Shown: piece by piece, positions 23,241 through 35,800 of the stretch
How the letters are laid out: each line of letters starts with the position of its first letter
How positions within the stretch are numbered: the stretch's first letter is position 1
From: Spisula solida
Lineage: Eukaryota > Mollusca > Bivalvia > Venerida > Mactridae
Reading direction: 5' to 3'
Assembly: GCA_947247005.1 (NCBI GenBank)
Contig: OX365953.1
Span: 26,100,784-26,164,783 of the forward strand
Length of the DNA: 64,000 nucleotides
Translations under genes and position numbers: made by a program
The notes under the pieces: model-generated
Told to the model about the DNA's origin: nothing
The model's input: the letters and a program-made list of their open reading frames with translations, nothing else
The model's database searches: none

Positions 23241-24060
23241 TTTTTTTAAATGACGGGAAGTATGCCGCCTCCCTGAAAAGTTTAAGATTTCTAAACCGTC
23301 GAAGGTGCATTCTAAATAGTTTTCCGACTATTAAAACAAGAAGAATTCTGGCATTGTTGGTCTTCAGAGCATGCTAAGACAGAATCTGACCTCTGAGTCG
23401 TAACCTTTCGGTATATTGTAAACAAAGACTATAAATAAAAGTGCATTCATGGATCAATACTCGTTTTCGATGTTTTTTTTTATAAAACTCGATTATTCAG
23501 GTCAGCCAACAAATTAAATAACATTTTACACATAAACATTGGTATTTCTCTTATTAATTCCTTAATATACTAGTAACAAATAATGGGTGTATGAGTATGT
23601 GGCTTAATGAATAAGGTATTGGTTTTCACTGCCTTTATATCCAAGTAAAATAAACGATCCTATTAGTTAATTTCTAGGTTATGTATATTGTTGTACTTTA
23701 AACTGTGGACTAATCCGACTAGAGGTGTACAAAATAAGTACATTGATTTTTAACAGTTGTGATAGATACCCAGCATGAAATCCTGCCTCCCCTTTTCAGA
23801 AGACGAGTCCGTGTTTGGATTACCAAAGTTAAAAATATACTTTTTTTCTAGTACAGAAGGCTAAATAAAGAATGTACAATTGACAAAATAGCATACTTAA
23901 TACTCGTAAAGATAAACTGTCCTGTAGTGGTAGAGTAGAGGTCAGTGTCACGTACATAGTTGACAATTCAACTATTTCAATTCATGAAACTAATTTATCA
24001 GTTATTGTTTAGTCCTACATCCCAGGTATTCCGTAAAGTACGGGATGGTGTGTATATTTA

Positions 24061-24206
24061 AACCTCAATAATAAAACCACACCTCGGATCATTAAAAACT
24101 GGCATAATTATTGAGTTTAGATTAATTGAGGTTAAATATAGAGCTAAACCGTGGAAATGGACCTGAAAATTGTGGCCATGATATTGAGGCGTTCTTATTA
24201 TCGAGG
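24061..24206. mobile_element. MITE (CCTCAATAATAA ends), copy 1
   Basis: The left end is ACCTCAATAATAAAACC; the right end GGCGTTCTTATTATCGAGG is its rough complement. Internal TGGACCTGAAAATTGT is shared with the copy at 32337-32500. Confidence 0.55.
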
Positions 24207-25712
24207 GCGTCGTTTTTTGAGGTGGTCTACGGTTTTGCCGAATACCATACTGTTTAGGCAATACTACAATATACATTTTGAACACTTCTTGTGCGAACAA
24301 GCACATTGCAGTTATTGAATGACATACGTGTTGAATAAAGAGCTGTTTGCAATAAAAGTGCGTATCCTCCAAACTTATATAAATCCTTCTCTGTCGCAGA
24401 TCAACATGCTTCAGAAATGGACTATGAATAATTATGCATCGTTATCATATGCCTGTGATATTATGGTTGACCCATAACCTCTTACTCTTCTTGTATTATG
24501 TTTTCTAGTGGTTTTTTGTCTCATAATTAATAATAATATGACGCTTACCTTTGCTTTGTGAGTACATGGACAAGGGACATCACTGTGTAGGAGTGTGTTA
24601 CAAGTGCCAGCAGGGGATTATCTCCCTGCCACTTCACCCCTTTTCGGTTATAAACCACTAAATGCATACGCGGACGAAAATGGGATACTCAAATAGTCCT
24701 TACAGAAACTTCTGTTCGCCTGGAAATGGTGATATGCCTTGATAAAATGGAAGTAGAATCATCTAAAGGTATTGTATACATGTACTTGTATGAGTGAATG
24801 AGTTTCATCTTGAATATTTTGAAACACTGCTTTTCAATGATATAGGTCTGTGAACTGACCATAGACCTTAACATGATATAATCTGTGGCTGACAATTGTC
24901 ACTTTACATTGAGCTAAAGAACAATTTTATTTAGTGGTTTGTGACCTTTATTGCTTCTTGGTATGGCTATGTTGTTGTTGTTGTCATTTCATGTACTTCC
25001 CTCCAGTAGTCGTTGGAGCACTCCATCCACCACATATAGAGGCCGAATATTTATTTTCTTCACAAAAACACATTGTGTACAAACGATCAAAACAAAATTC
25101 TATTCTGACGTATATTTACGGAAAAAAGTACTTCGTTCACATTCAAACACTCGTGCGGCCTATAATTTGATAACTTGATCAATGTATGAAACACCCAATT
25201 GCCAATGTGAGTCATAATAATGTGACCACTTACAAATATCATTACGTGATGTATAAGGACCTATCAATACTAATATAGACAGTTGTATCCACTGTATATA
25301 TTTTTTAATTAAAGTATGCAGTTTTATTTACTTTTTTATCATTTTTTTATTTTTGATAAACTAGGGTACGTTCTTGGGACGAAAATCATTCCTTTCTTGT
25401 ACATATTATAGTACACAGAGTCTATACTTAAAAGTTCAGTCATGGCTCAATACTCATTTTCTATCTACAAATTTTGACCAGTACCAACAGTAACACACTA
25501 CGGTGTGATCTTATAAACACTTCATTTATAATTGGAGTTGTTTACAATAATAATTGACGATCTACGTAGATTGTACGAAGTGTTACTTCCGTATACATTA
25601 TAGACATGTCCTTTTACTATGTCCTTCAGTTCGAGTTACTATTTAATGCATGTTTTATACATTTTGTATTATATTCACGGAGGTAGAAAGTTGGATATGT
25701 TTCACAGAAATA

Positions 25713-27821
25713 ATGGGGAAAGGAAAAGGCGAAGTTGAAGAATTTGGTAAATTATGTGGAGTAGCTGGTAGGTATACGTATATGTAATTCCATGCATGCA
25801 TGCGCATCCGTATCCGAAACCTAGTTCGAAGTCTTTATTTTGCAAACTTCTATATACAGGGTGTCCAAAAAGAAAGTATGCAGTTTCAGGTAATTTCAGT
25901 AAATTTACATTTTTTCTAAAAAATATACATGTACATGTAGTTATTTTAGTGAGACCAGCATATAGGGTAATTACTACAATATCACTGCATATATATAGTT
26001 CGGTGTCGGTAAAATACCGTATATTATGTGACTGAAATAATGTTCTTTGTACTTCAATCGACTTGAAGAATTAGATATGGTTTGTAAATTATAATGACAC
26101 TATGTACTAGTAGCCCATGTTTTAGTTTGTTGTTGGCTGTTACTCAACAGCAATATATAAAAGACACGAGTATTTTGGCTTTGATATTATATAGAAATAG
26201 ACTGAAAAGTGGGGGATGTCAAACCAAAACGCAATATTTTGTGATAAATTTCCTTATGCCTGTGGTAACTCCTCCGCAGTGTCCCTTCTGTGGCGCAATT
26301 CTGTCAGTGGCGGGAGGTCACTGCGTAGGATTTTGTTACTCTTTTGTTCCAAATATTCTTTCAGAGGTATATTATGAAAGATCAAAGTGCCCACCGACAG
26401 ACTATTGGACGAATGAACAACCGTTAAAAACCTGCCATTCACCAATAGCTACTGCTTGGTTGGCAATTTTGCATATGAATACCCCTGTATACAAACGTGA
26501 TCTCTCCTATATGGTAACAATTCGACCAAAACAATTTCTTGGCATGGCATTATTTTTTAAACCAGTCCAAGGATCATATTATTAGAGTATTCTTTGATCA
26601 GTCATTCTTTGCTCCTTAGCAAGCAAGCAATTTCTCCAAATGAGGAGAATATGATCACGCCAATATAATGAAAGAAAATAAAGTTGGATTGGTTGCCAGA
26701 ATTCTCAATTTCCATATGTAACATTTGGCATATGATAAATTAATTACAGTCAACCTTCGTTATAACGAGCATCCGGATTATTTCGAGCAGCCGGCCTATG
26801 TCGAGCAAATTTTGAACTCCCGCCAATGCGCTCTATAAACTGTATATTGATTTACACATTTATGACAAGCATTATTATTACGACCCCCGGTTTATGTTGA
26901 GTACAGGAGATGGCCCCTTTCGCCAATTTCAATCGATAATTACATGTTTTGATATTTTGCAGTAGGGTGTAAAACTACAATGTTTCCTCTACAGGAAGTA
27001 AATAATAATTCCATTCGTGTCCTACAGGTGCCACTTACCTACATGACTGCAGCATAGAAAAACTGATTCCAATATATCTAATAGTAAGTGGACTATCACC
27101 TGTGGTGTTTGGTAGGCTGGGTTTTGGAGACAAGGACACTGACCAACTGTGTGGTGTTTGCTGTGTCATTCTAGGTGCCATTTTTACCGTCATTTGGCAG
27201 ATTTGCGGTAAGACATTTCTGTGTTAATTGAAGCGTACTGTATATTGGATATATATTTGCGATGTTTTAACTTTCGTTATCATTCGCGGATTGATAAATC
27301 TGCGAAATAAGTAAATGTATGCTACCAAATTTCGCGAAATTAAGACTGCGCGAATATAAAGTTATTTACAGTATTTCAATTACATCAATTAGAAATAAAA
27401 GTCGTCAGCACCCGGTTCAGTACAATCAAGGCTAGCTTCTCGAACCACTCTCGGTTCCTTCCGGATGGCATAATCTGTATGCGACGGAAATACCCGAGTA
27501 GTAACGATTACCAGACTGTTTACCAATCGTGAAAGCTCGGTCACTTCCGTTTGTTTCAGGTAAATATATTGCAATGCATAAAGACCGAGGTGATCAGAAC
27601 GACTGTTTACAGGCGTATTAAAATCAACACTTTCTTTATTTCAGGAACAGTTTGGGTGTATCCAACTTATGGAAAATTATTGAAATACAATTTTATTGAA
27701 TGCACGGGGAACTTGACTCACTGCACGGACGGGAGCTGCTATGGTAACCGTCGATTGGATAGTTATATTAGGAGTTGGCGTAGGTCTAGGTATATATATT
27801 TATAAGGACAGTAAAAGCTAA
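25713..27821 (+). CDS. TMEM272-like small membrane protein (three exons, 3' end frame uncertain)
   Basis: The exons are 25713-25767 (start ATG, MGKGKGEVEEFGKLCG), 27028-27207 and 27645 onward, with phase-compatible GT-AG borders. The second exon encodes DCSIEKLIPIYLIVSG and two hydrophobic stretches ending IFTVIWQICG. The third begins GTVWVYPTYGKL. IPIYLIVSG followed by xxWxCGxVWVY is the pattern I associate with TMEM272-like proteins, which are of unknown function. Read straight on, the frame ends at 27803-27805 after a polar tail (131 aa). In another frame the same DNA encodes VTVDWIVILGVGVGLGIYIY and stops at 27819-27821, which is what a last membrane helix should look like. A frameshift, a sequencing error or a pseudogene are all possible. 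Confidence 0.5.
25855..26590 (-). mobile_element. Possible mariner-like transposon relic in TMEM272-like intron 1
   Basis: TATACAGGGTGTCCAAAAAG at about 25853 looks like a Tc1/mariner terminus at a TA site. On the minus strand at about 26445-26254, an open stretch with IPLKEYLEQ and LPPLTELRHRR loosely resembles the C-terminal part of mariner transposases (WGYLKxxVY...LxELRxRI). The matching right terminus was not found. The + strand frame at 26094-26585 is then probably a shadow. Confidence 0.3.
26745..26850 (+). repeat. Dispersed repeat (ACAGTCAACCTTCGTTATAACG)
   Basis: The sequence ACAGTCAACCTTCGTTATAA, followed by CGAGCA words, resembles ends of common invertebrate DNA transposons. Only one copy is in the window, so the class is a guess. 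Confidence 0.35.
27527..27643 (+). repeat. Dispersed repeat running up to the TMEM272-like exon 3 acceptor
   Basis: CGTGAAAGCTCGGTCACTTC, then GGTAAATATATTGCAATGCA and CGAGGTGATCAGAA, recur at 42750-42840 and in diverged form at 28995-29090. The end, CAACACTTTCTTTATTTCAG, serves as the splice acceptor. Confidence 0.6.
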
Positions 27822-28200
27822 CTCTATATAAATTGACGGAACTTTTAAATGTAAACTGAATAACAGAAACATTTGAAACAATCTGAAAACAATCCCATCT
27901 TGATTTCATCAAAATTCCAAAATATGCAGCTCTCGTACATTTTAATGAAATGAAACTATGCAAAACTATTGCGCTTCTTTTATGAAATAGTACAAATATA
28001 GCTCACGATCGTCTTCGTAAAATCAGGAGCTGCTTTATACTTTGTATAATCATATCCCTGGTGAAATATAAACGGTACAATGTGCACAGTGTAGTTTATC
28101 ATTTGGAATTACCCCCCTTTACCTTTATGGTTAATTTATATTTTATTTCTCACGAAAAGGGTTTGGGTCACATGTTTAGCCTATATTATCCCTCTCCTTA

Positions 28201-28655
28201 TACAGTGTAGCAATACTAGTACCACGTGCCTTTTGACTACAGTAACAAGAAGAAATTTGTAAACATTTGAAAATAAAATAGCCATAAGTATTTTATTTCT
28301 TCATCGATTTCTATAAAATATACGCCACGCTAAGGGGGGGGGGGATTATTTGCTTTCCATGAAATATAAAATCTTTTTCAACAGCTTTACCGATTTTTCA
28401 ATTACCCTGTGAAACCTACACGTTCCACGGTTTCACAGGGTAATTGACAAAACGGCACATCCGCTGAAAAAGATTTTATGGAAAGCAAATAATGTTCACC
28501 TTAGCGTGGCGTAGATTTCATAGCAATCGATGAAGAAAAAAAACACTTATGGCTACATTTGTATTCCAATGTTTACAAATTTCTACTTGGAACCCAATGT
28601 TTACAAATTTCTACTTGGAACTGTAGTCAAAAACCACGTGGTATTGCTACACTGT
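28201..28655. mobile_element. Foldback element (long imperfect inverted repeat)
   Basis: The left arm runs GTAGCAATACTAGTACCACG..., AATTTGTAAACATTTGAAAA..., ATCGATTTCTATAAAATATA..., AGCTTTACCGATTTT; the right arm mirrors it down to CCACGTGGTATTGCTACAC. The centre is near 28428 (CACGTTCCACGG). A single arm of the same element is present at 48540-48725. Confidence 0.7.
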
Positions 28656-29820
28656 TATACGAGGTTATCCCTTTATGGTATTATGATATTTCAAAAAATC
28701 GCACAGTGTGTCATTTATTATGGGTATCGATGTGTATGCTTACTTTAAATATCTTTAAGGCAGGTTACGTTCTGTGGCTGCCTCTTGTTTATCTGCGGTA
28801 TTACAGTATTTAATGCTGAACACCTAGACTATATACATGTACGTATTCTAATGCTGAAAATATAACGCCAGAAATTTTAAATCAAAGTTAAGTTAAAGTT
28901 TCATGTTAAATAAGTTCCACCAAGTTCCACCAAGTTCCACTAACAGTAGTTCAGTCAAACTATCCGGACAATGAGTCGACCGACAATTTCTCAATCGTGA
29001 AAGCTCGGCTATTTCCGTTGGTCTCCGGTTAATATACTATTGCAATTACAATGATAAAAGACGAATGTGATCAAAGTGACACTTTCTTAGAACTACACAC
29101 GTACGCTAAGAGTCAAACAATATAGTTAAACTAGTAAATACTCGTATATACTATTTTAATGATTAGTATGTTGCGGTCCGTTCACGAGGTGGATACTCGA
29201 ATAACCCAGCAACTATCAAGGACGATAAACGCATACAAATGTACAGTATGTGCACATTTTATTCAAAACATTAACTTTTACAAATACAAATATATACCAA
29301 TACGTAAAATGCATGGGATAAACTGTAGTCCATTCAGGGTAGGAATACAGTGACGCTGAGGTCGGGTTCATTATTACGGTGTAAAACCAATTATAAAGGC
29401 TTGAACAGACAGACATATTTCCAATGCTAAATTAACAAACTATATTCGCACTATATCTATTTAGATAATGGTTGTAATCTTCTGTGTACACATAAACGGA
29501 TATGTCACCAGATCCTACTGGATTATATCATGATAAACACTTGCCTTTGTTTACAAATTGAAATGAAACTTAAATGCAATTTCGATGTCCACTTTGTTCA
29601 ATCTTACACTTAAATGCATATACTACTTCAATCTACGCTGATAACAAGCGGTCGGTCGACCGTGCAGTGTTTATGTTATCAGTGTTTATTTTTGATAAGG
29701 CTAGATGTATCTCCGATGAGTTATACCAGTTAAATTTTCACAACAAAACATTTATACACACTATGTGTGTCGGTGGGTCATATTATTATGATTTCAGCAT
29801 TTATAATTGTCCGAGAGCTA
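28656..29820. other. Intergenic region, TMEM272-like to CYYR1-like gene A
   Basis: No exon is supported. It contains a 12-bp triplet AAGTTCCACC (28911-28940) and a diverged dispersed repeat at 28995-29090. On the minus strand AATAAA at 29690-29685 could end the CYYR1-like A transcript, about 131 bases after its stop. Confidence 0.45.
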
Positions 29821-32800
29821 TCAAGGTTCTAGTTTATACGCTGGCGGGGCTGCTTGGTCGTTTCGACAGTATGGTGGTGGCTCTATAGGTCCTGATGCTG
29901 TGGGGAAGACATAGGGTAGAGCTGATTCATTGTATGGTATAGGCTGTCCTTGTTGTGAAGGTTGTCCGTATGGTGGAGGAATTTGTCCATATGGGTATGG
30001 TGTAGCAAAAAAGTTCTGCGTGTGTCCGTTGGTATTTGAGTAGCTACCGATGTATATATGTTGTTGATTACCGTTCACTCGGGAAGCTGCAACAGAAAGG
30101 TAATAAGATACATGAACCGAATCCACATGAAGAATAATGTTTTCTTTTCTAAAACTACCATTTTGAACAGGGGTTTGCTTGTAGAGCCTGTTCATGGCGA
30201 TAACCAGTTTTGAAAACTCTTCGATTCCTCGTAAGATAATAATTCTCAAAATAGCACAAAGAGTCCTTCGTATGTGGATCATATTTGCCTTCGTCACATT
30301 GTAATAGTTCATTTATTAATGCACGAAAGGTTTTCGCAAAATCAGAAATGGATGAACAAGAGATGTTTATAAAACACGTAAGCCCCCATGGCAACCTAAT
30401 GGTATCTGTGCTGTACGCCGGATATGTTAAAGAACCGAGGGATCTATTCGGAAACAGCTAGGCCCACGTATGTTCTATTACCTGCCCCCTAAGAAAAAAA
30501 CCACCAAAGAGATCTGAAAAACGTCCTTGCACTTCGTTATGGGTTTTCACTTAAAGGTCAAAGTTATTACAACCGTTCATTATAAACGAGTCTACTTCCG
30601 TATGCAATACACGTTGATTTGTATAGTCTCCCAATAAGCCATTCAGTGACCGGAAGTTACTGGTGCTTTCCCTCGCAATAAGCAATACAGGTTTAATTGT
30701 ATAGTCTCCCAATAAGTCATACACCGTGATTTGGTTTAAAACTAGGCATTATAGTCGTTTTGCTGTGGAAACTGGATCATTTAGCTAGTAAAAAATTATT
30801 ATACTTTTCGACAGCTTGGACTTGGGCGGATCTTTGCTGGTTTAGTTGTGCTTTGTGTGTTTTTAAGGTTTTCTGTGCTCGGCTGGATAAGTTCAGTGTT
30901 GCCTTCCCTGTCTGACTTAATATAATCTTTTATACGCTGTGACAACTTCACTTACCTGGAGTGTTCAATGGCGACACCAACTGGTTGGGTCGAAGTTTCT
31001 TCTTCTTTGTTAGAAGTATTGAACAGAACAGACACATGCCGATCAGGAATATACTTGCCATAACAATACCAACCACAGCCGCAACAGACAGACCATCGGA
31101 ACTGTAAACATATAAACATATCAACATACACATGCGAGAACGTACACCGACGTACATATTGACTTATAGTACGGTACTACACTTAATCACACTCCAAACG
31201 CAACACCTATATATTTTTCGTTATTTAAATCGATTAACTGTAAGATGAAAGTAATTTCAAATATTGAACATCACTGTGAATCGAAAAGTCAAAAAAGACG
31301 CCATGCAAAAGATTACAAATGTGGATTTTTAGAACAACTCAATATTAAAAGAATAACATTCTTTTCCTGGTTATTCAGTATCTTGTGTGTCATTCCATGT
31401 CTTTTATGGTATGTTTATAACTCTGTCCCATCGAGCACATAATTTCTTTCAAATACCCAGGGGAACGTTCTCCATTCTCGAACGCGGGTCTGTTCCGGTA
31501 GTTTTTGTGGGGCTGCTGATCGCTTCTATGTTGCCTGCGCAACTCGTCCCCGCAAATTCTAAATGATATTTAAATCTGAAGACTTTGATCATAGCAACAG
31601 GCGTATGTTGTGATTATATAGAAATGCTTGTGTTACATGTACTGCATGAACCGGAGGACCGGTCTGTAATATTTTATATGACGCCATTTTTGTGACTTTT
31701 CGTTTTACAGCGATGCTCATAATTTGGTTTTATTATCACCTTTCATTGTCAAACCGATTTGAAGACAAATTATTAGAGACACTCAAAGAATATTATTTAA
31801 TTCACAATTTTACAATCCAAATTTTAACTACATGTATATTCATTGGTTAATAAGTCGCGAAATATCGTTAAAAATATAGATTGCGTTATGAGTATGATAC
31901 GCATTGCTACCTAAAACTTCAAGCGCAGTGGCAAATGAGAATACTGCGTAGGGAACATCCATTTTGTAATAACAAAAATAAACTCAAATCAAATGGGCAC
32001 ATTAATGGATGGTTTGTAAACTAAATTAATGGTGTTTAAATGTAAGCGTATCATATTTTAAAATATGTCTCAACATATCAGTAGAACAATAGTTTTGATA
32101 TTCAATTAAGAATGGAAGAAGTCTATCTCGAATTAAATCTTTAGAATTTGAACATATAACTTATTATGATTATGCCGGAAATAAAATCAATTAAATCAAT
32201 ACCTATTAATATTAATGAATAGTTTTACTGCTATAATAATTATTGCTTATGGAATAAATTAAGTATTCCTACCATATGCGGAGCGATTTATGGATAGGAT
32301 TTTAACCGGATTTAAAATATACGATTTGTGCATTATAGCCTCAATAATAAGACCGCCACTTGGACTCGTAAAATTGGTTTCCTTATTGATTTGGTCGTAA
32401 TATTTATGTTAAATAATGCGAGAGAAAACAGTCAGTAGAAAACTGGCATGGACCTGAAAATTGTTCATATAATTTTGAGGTGGTGTTATTATTGAGGTCA
32501 CCTTAGGGCGGGGATTTAGTTTTACTGTATACAAATGTTGTATTAAATTGAATTGTATGCATATGGTGGTGACGGCAGGTAACTGTATCATTGTAAAGAA
32601 TGAAAAATGTATTTTTTCCAGAAATTTATCAAGTTATGTTTTTGAAAAATAATATAAATCAATTTCTGCAAAAATATTCTTTATCAATACAGTTACCTGT
32701 GAGACTTATATGCTTCATTGTAGCAACGTTAAATGTCGCATCGACGTAAACAAATTTGTTTTGAAAACAGTTTTTAATCACTGCAGACTTATGTGTCGAA

Positions 32801-35800
32801 TCCCTTTGGGTAAACCCCTAATAACTGTTGATACGTCTGGACTAAAACTAGAACAGTAATACTACAAATGAGTGTTTATAAAGGATTGCGACATTTAGCG
32901 GTAATGTTGCGACATTTAACGTCAGGCCAGTTTGTTGCGACATTTAACGTCACAGATGCGACATTTAGCGTCAGGGGGGGGGGGGGTGCGACATTTAGCG
33001 TCGGTTGCGACATTTAGCGTCAGCCTTGCGACTTTTAACGTCAAGTGCGTCATTTAGCGTCGATGCGACATTTAACGTTGCTACATTCATATTAAATCAA
33101 ATTTCTTACGGAAAATACAGTTGCAATGTTCGCCATGCAATGTATACGTATGACTGCCCTCAATAAACGAGCTTCATAGTACGTGTATTCAGCTATGTCA
33201 CTTGTATACAAACATTGCAATATTTTAACATTGTAGTGTTATTGTTTTAAACATTTTAATTGGATAAAACAGCAGTGAAAACCAGTACCTTATTCACTAA
33301 GGCCAATACCTTATTCACTAAGGTACATACTAATACACATAAAATCTATTGAAATAAGAAATTAATAAGAGAGACTGTTCATGTATAAGTTCGCCGGAGA
33401 TAACACTAGCCTTTGTTTACAAATAAAATAGAAAAAAAAATACATTTTCGATATTCATTGTTTATAATTTGACTTGTTTGTTGATATAAGAGAAACTGCT
33501 TATGTACATGATTCTATGTTAAACAAGTGTCTGAGCTGAATAAAGGAGTTATATACATACCAGCATTGTGTATTATCGTCACAGCAGTAGTACCCTTTTT
33601 CACAATAAGCGTAAATTCCTCCAGGTGTGTTATAATCAGTACAAACATCTCCATATCTATCATGATCAACGCTCACTGATACAGCTGTAAGTACATGAGG
33701 TATAGTCAACCCGTTACTCCATCAAATAATACACTAAAAGTGGAATAGACCCTTTTCGATAAAAATCGCCTATACCCAACACAGATTTTGATAATATTTA
33801 GCGTACACATAGAATCAAGTGTTAGATTACTGTTTTAAGTAGTTTTAGGGAGATTTTTTACGTTCCGTGCGATAAATAGCGCCACATAGTGGGACGTATT
33901 TTTTGCTTGATTTTCGACGATTTTTATCGAAAAGCGTCTATTCCACCTTGAGACCATGACACTTCTTTATAGCGTATCGATAAGTCGTCGGCTCGACATC
34001 GGGCGGCGATAGGAGTAATTTCAAGTCTCGTTTGAAATATGCATCGCTACTCATCGACGGGCGTCTGTACGATGCCTAGACTAATTAATGCGCCATCTAA
34101 GGATAGTAAACAGTGTTGCTTGTTAATTAAATAACAGTGGATTATCGCACATGTAATATAGGTGGAATCCCTGGTGATACATATACAGTGCCCACCAAAA
34201 ATAAGTATACATATGTTATTTCCCCATTTACTTGTCTGTAATAACATAATTTGTAAAACAGTGAAACAACACTTTTTTGAAGAAAAAGGAATATTTTTGT
34301 TTATTATATGTAAAGACCATACATTAATTGGTACCCTAGGTGCAAAATATAAAGTTTCTTTGTCCCGATTGAATGGTAACTTAGTCACAAAAAGATGGAA
34401 ACTTCATCTTTTAGATCACATGGGTATTTAAATTCAGAACATAATCATCTTTATTTCTATCTCTGTTTTTACTCATTTAGTAACTGTAGTTTCAGAAACA
34501 AGTACAATTCGGACTGTCTGATAAAAGGATATTGAATAATTTAACCAAGTTAAATTTAGCAACAATTATTTACTGTATACTTATTTTTGGTGGGCACTGT
34601 AGTTGGACATGCATCGGGTACACATCGGCCATGATACACGGACACCGTCCGGTGTCCGGGCGAAGCGTGACCCAGGTATTGACTCAATAAAAAACTGTAT
34701 GATGCACATAATGTAATAAATGGCCATCCATTTCTTCACCACACGCACTTTTCTTTTTAATTTGATTATATTTTGTGATATCCCGAGTGTCATCAAACTT
34801 TATAACATCATAAAATCGTACATATAAGTTTTTTTTATCATTTATCCGATATGCTAACAGACTTGATTGTAAAATAATTGATTAATGTATTTGTATAGGT
34901 TGTTTGTCAATGGCGGATTCTTTCACAATGTACACATCTTCCCTATTGGAAAATATATATAGGTATACAAGGCGTATCTATTATTCATTGTGGTTCAAAT
35001 CACAGGTAACTGTATTATTGATAAAGAGTAAAAAAGTGTTGTTGTTTTTTTATATAAATTACATTCATAAACAGCATTGTTAGAACTACCTCCATGCAAA
35101 ATCCCATCGAAATTGGTCCACTAATTAAAAAGCTATGTCATGAAATGTATATCACGGTGTTTATTCAATCACTAAGGTGCATTCAATAAAAACGACAATG
35201 TGAAATTATATTTTCAATGTGTTCGAGTTCCACGGCCCTTTTTTTATTTCTTTACACCATTATAAAGATGAAGCTATCTAGTTTCTGAATATGTAAATAT
35301 AATTAAAATAAAACCATTATTTATTAAATGTTTATTAAAACACAATGCACCCCAGTGACTGTCTGGTCAATTATGAACATTTCTATATAACCTTTATAAA
35401 AACATAATGTATAAAAAGATAATCTATATATTCATTATTGTTTTTATGTATGTATACTTGAAATTTTATGCCGTTCATATTGTCTCTCATAACTCAAAGT
35501 GAGTGGTTTTGTGCATGTTTTACATTTTTATCATTTTATATGTATGTTTGTAACAAACATGTACAAGAGTGAGACGTTAATAAATTTATCTTATTGTGTA
35601 ATTGATACAGACACCTGTGGTTCAAGTTTGTTCATTTAGGAAACATCGTCATAAAGATTACACTGTCGGTAGACAATATGATGTATTGTACAGGGTGACA
35701 CATAAAATATGTCATATACAGGTGTTGGATTTCCAAGACGTCCCTTTCAAAGCATAATTTAAAGCAGCATAACTTTAAGTAGCTCTGTTTCGAAAGTCAT

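Larger units (their letters stand above)
21139..25712. other. Intergenic region between the SLC28A-like gene and the TMEM272-like gene
   Basis: The flanking genes are divergent, so both promoters should lie here. Repeats fill 21480-22375, 23090-23240, 23545-23650 and 24061-24206. I cannot point to a core promoter motif, and no coding exon is supported. Confidence 0.55.

Noticed and set aside
26094..26585. 163-aa + strand frame
   Set aside because: No recognisable family and no exon borders; the minus strand looks weakly like a mariner transposase end, so this is more likely a shadow of a relic.
29574..29888. 104-aa + strand frame overlapping the CYYR1-like A tail
   Set aside because: It has no family resemblance, and its 3' part is antisense to the supported last exon.
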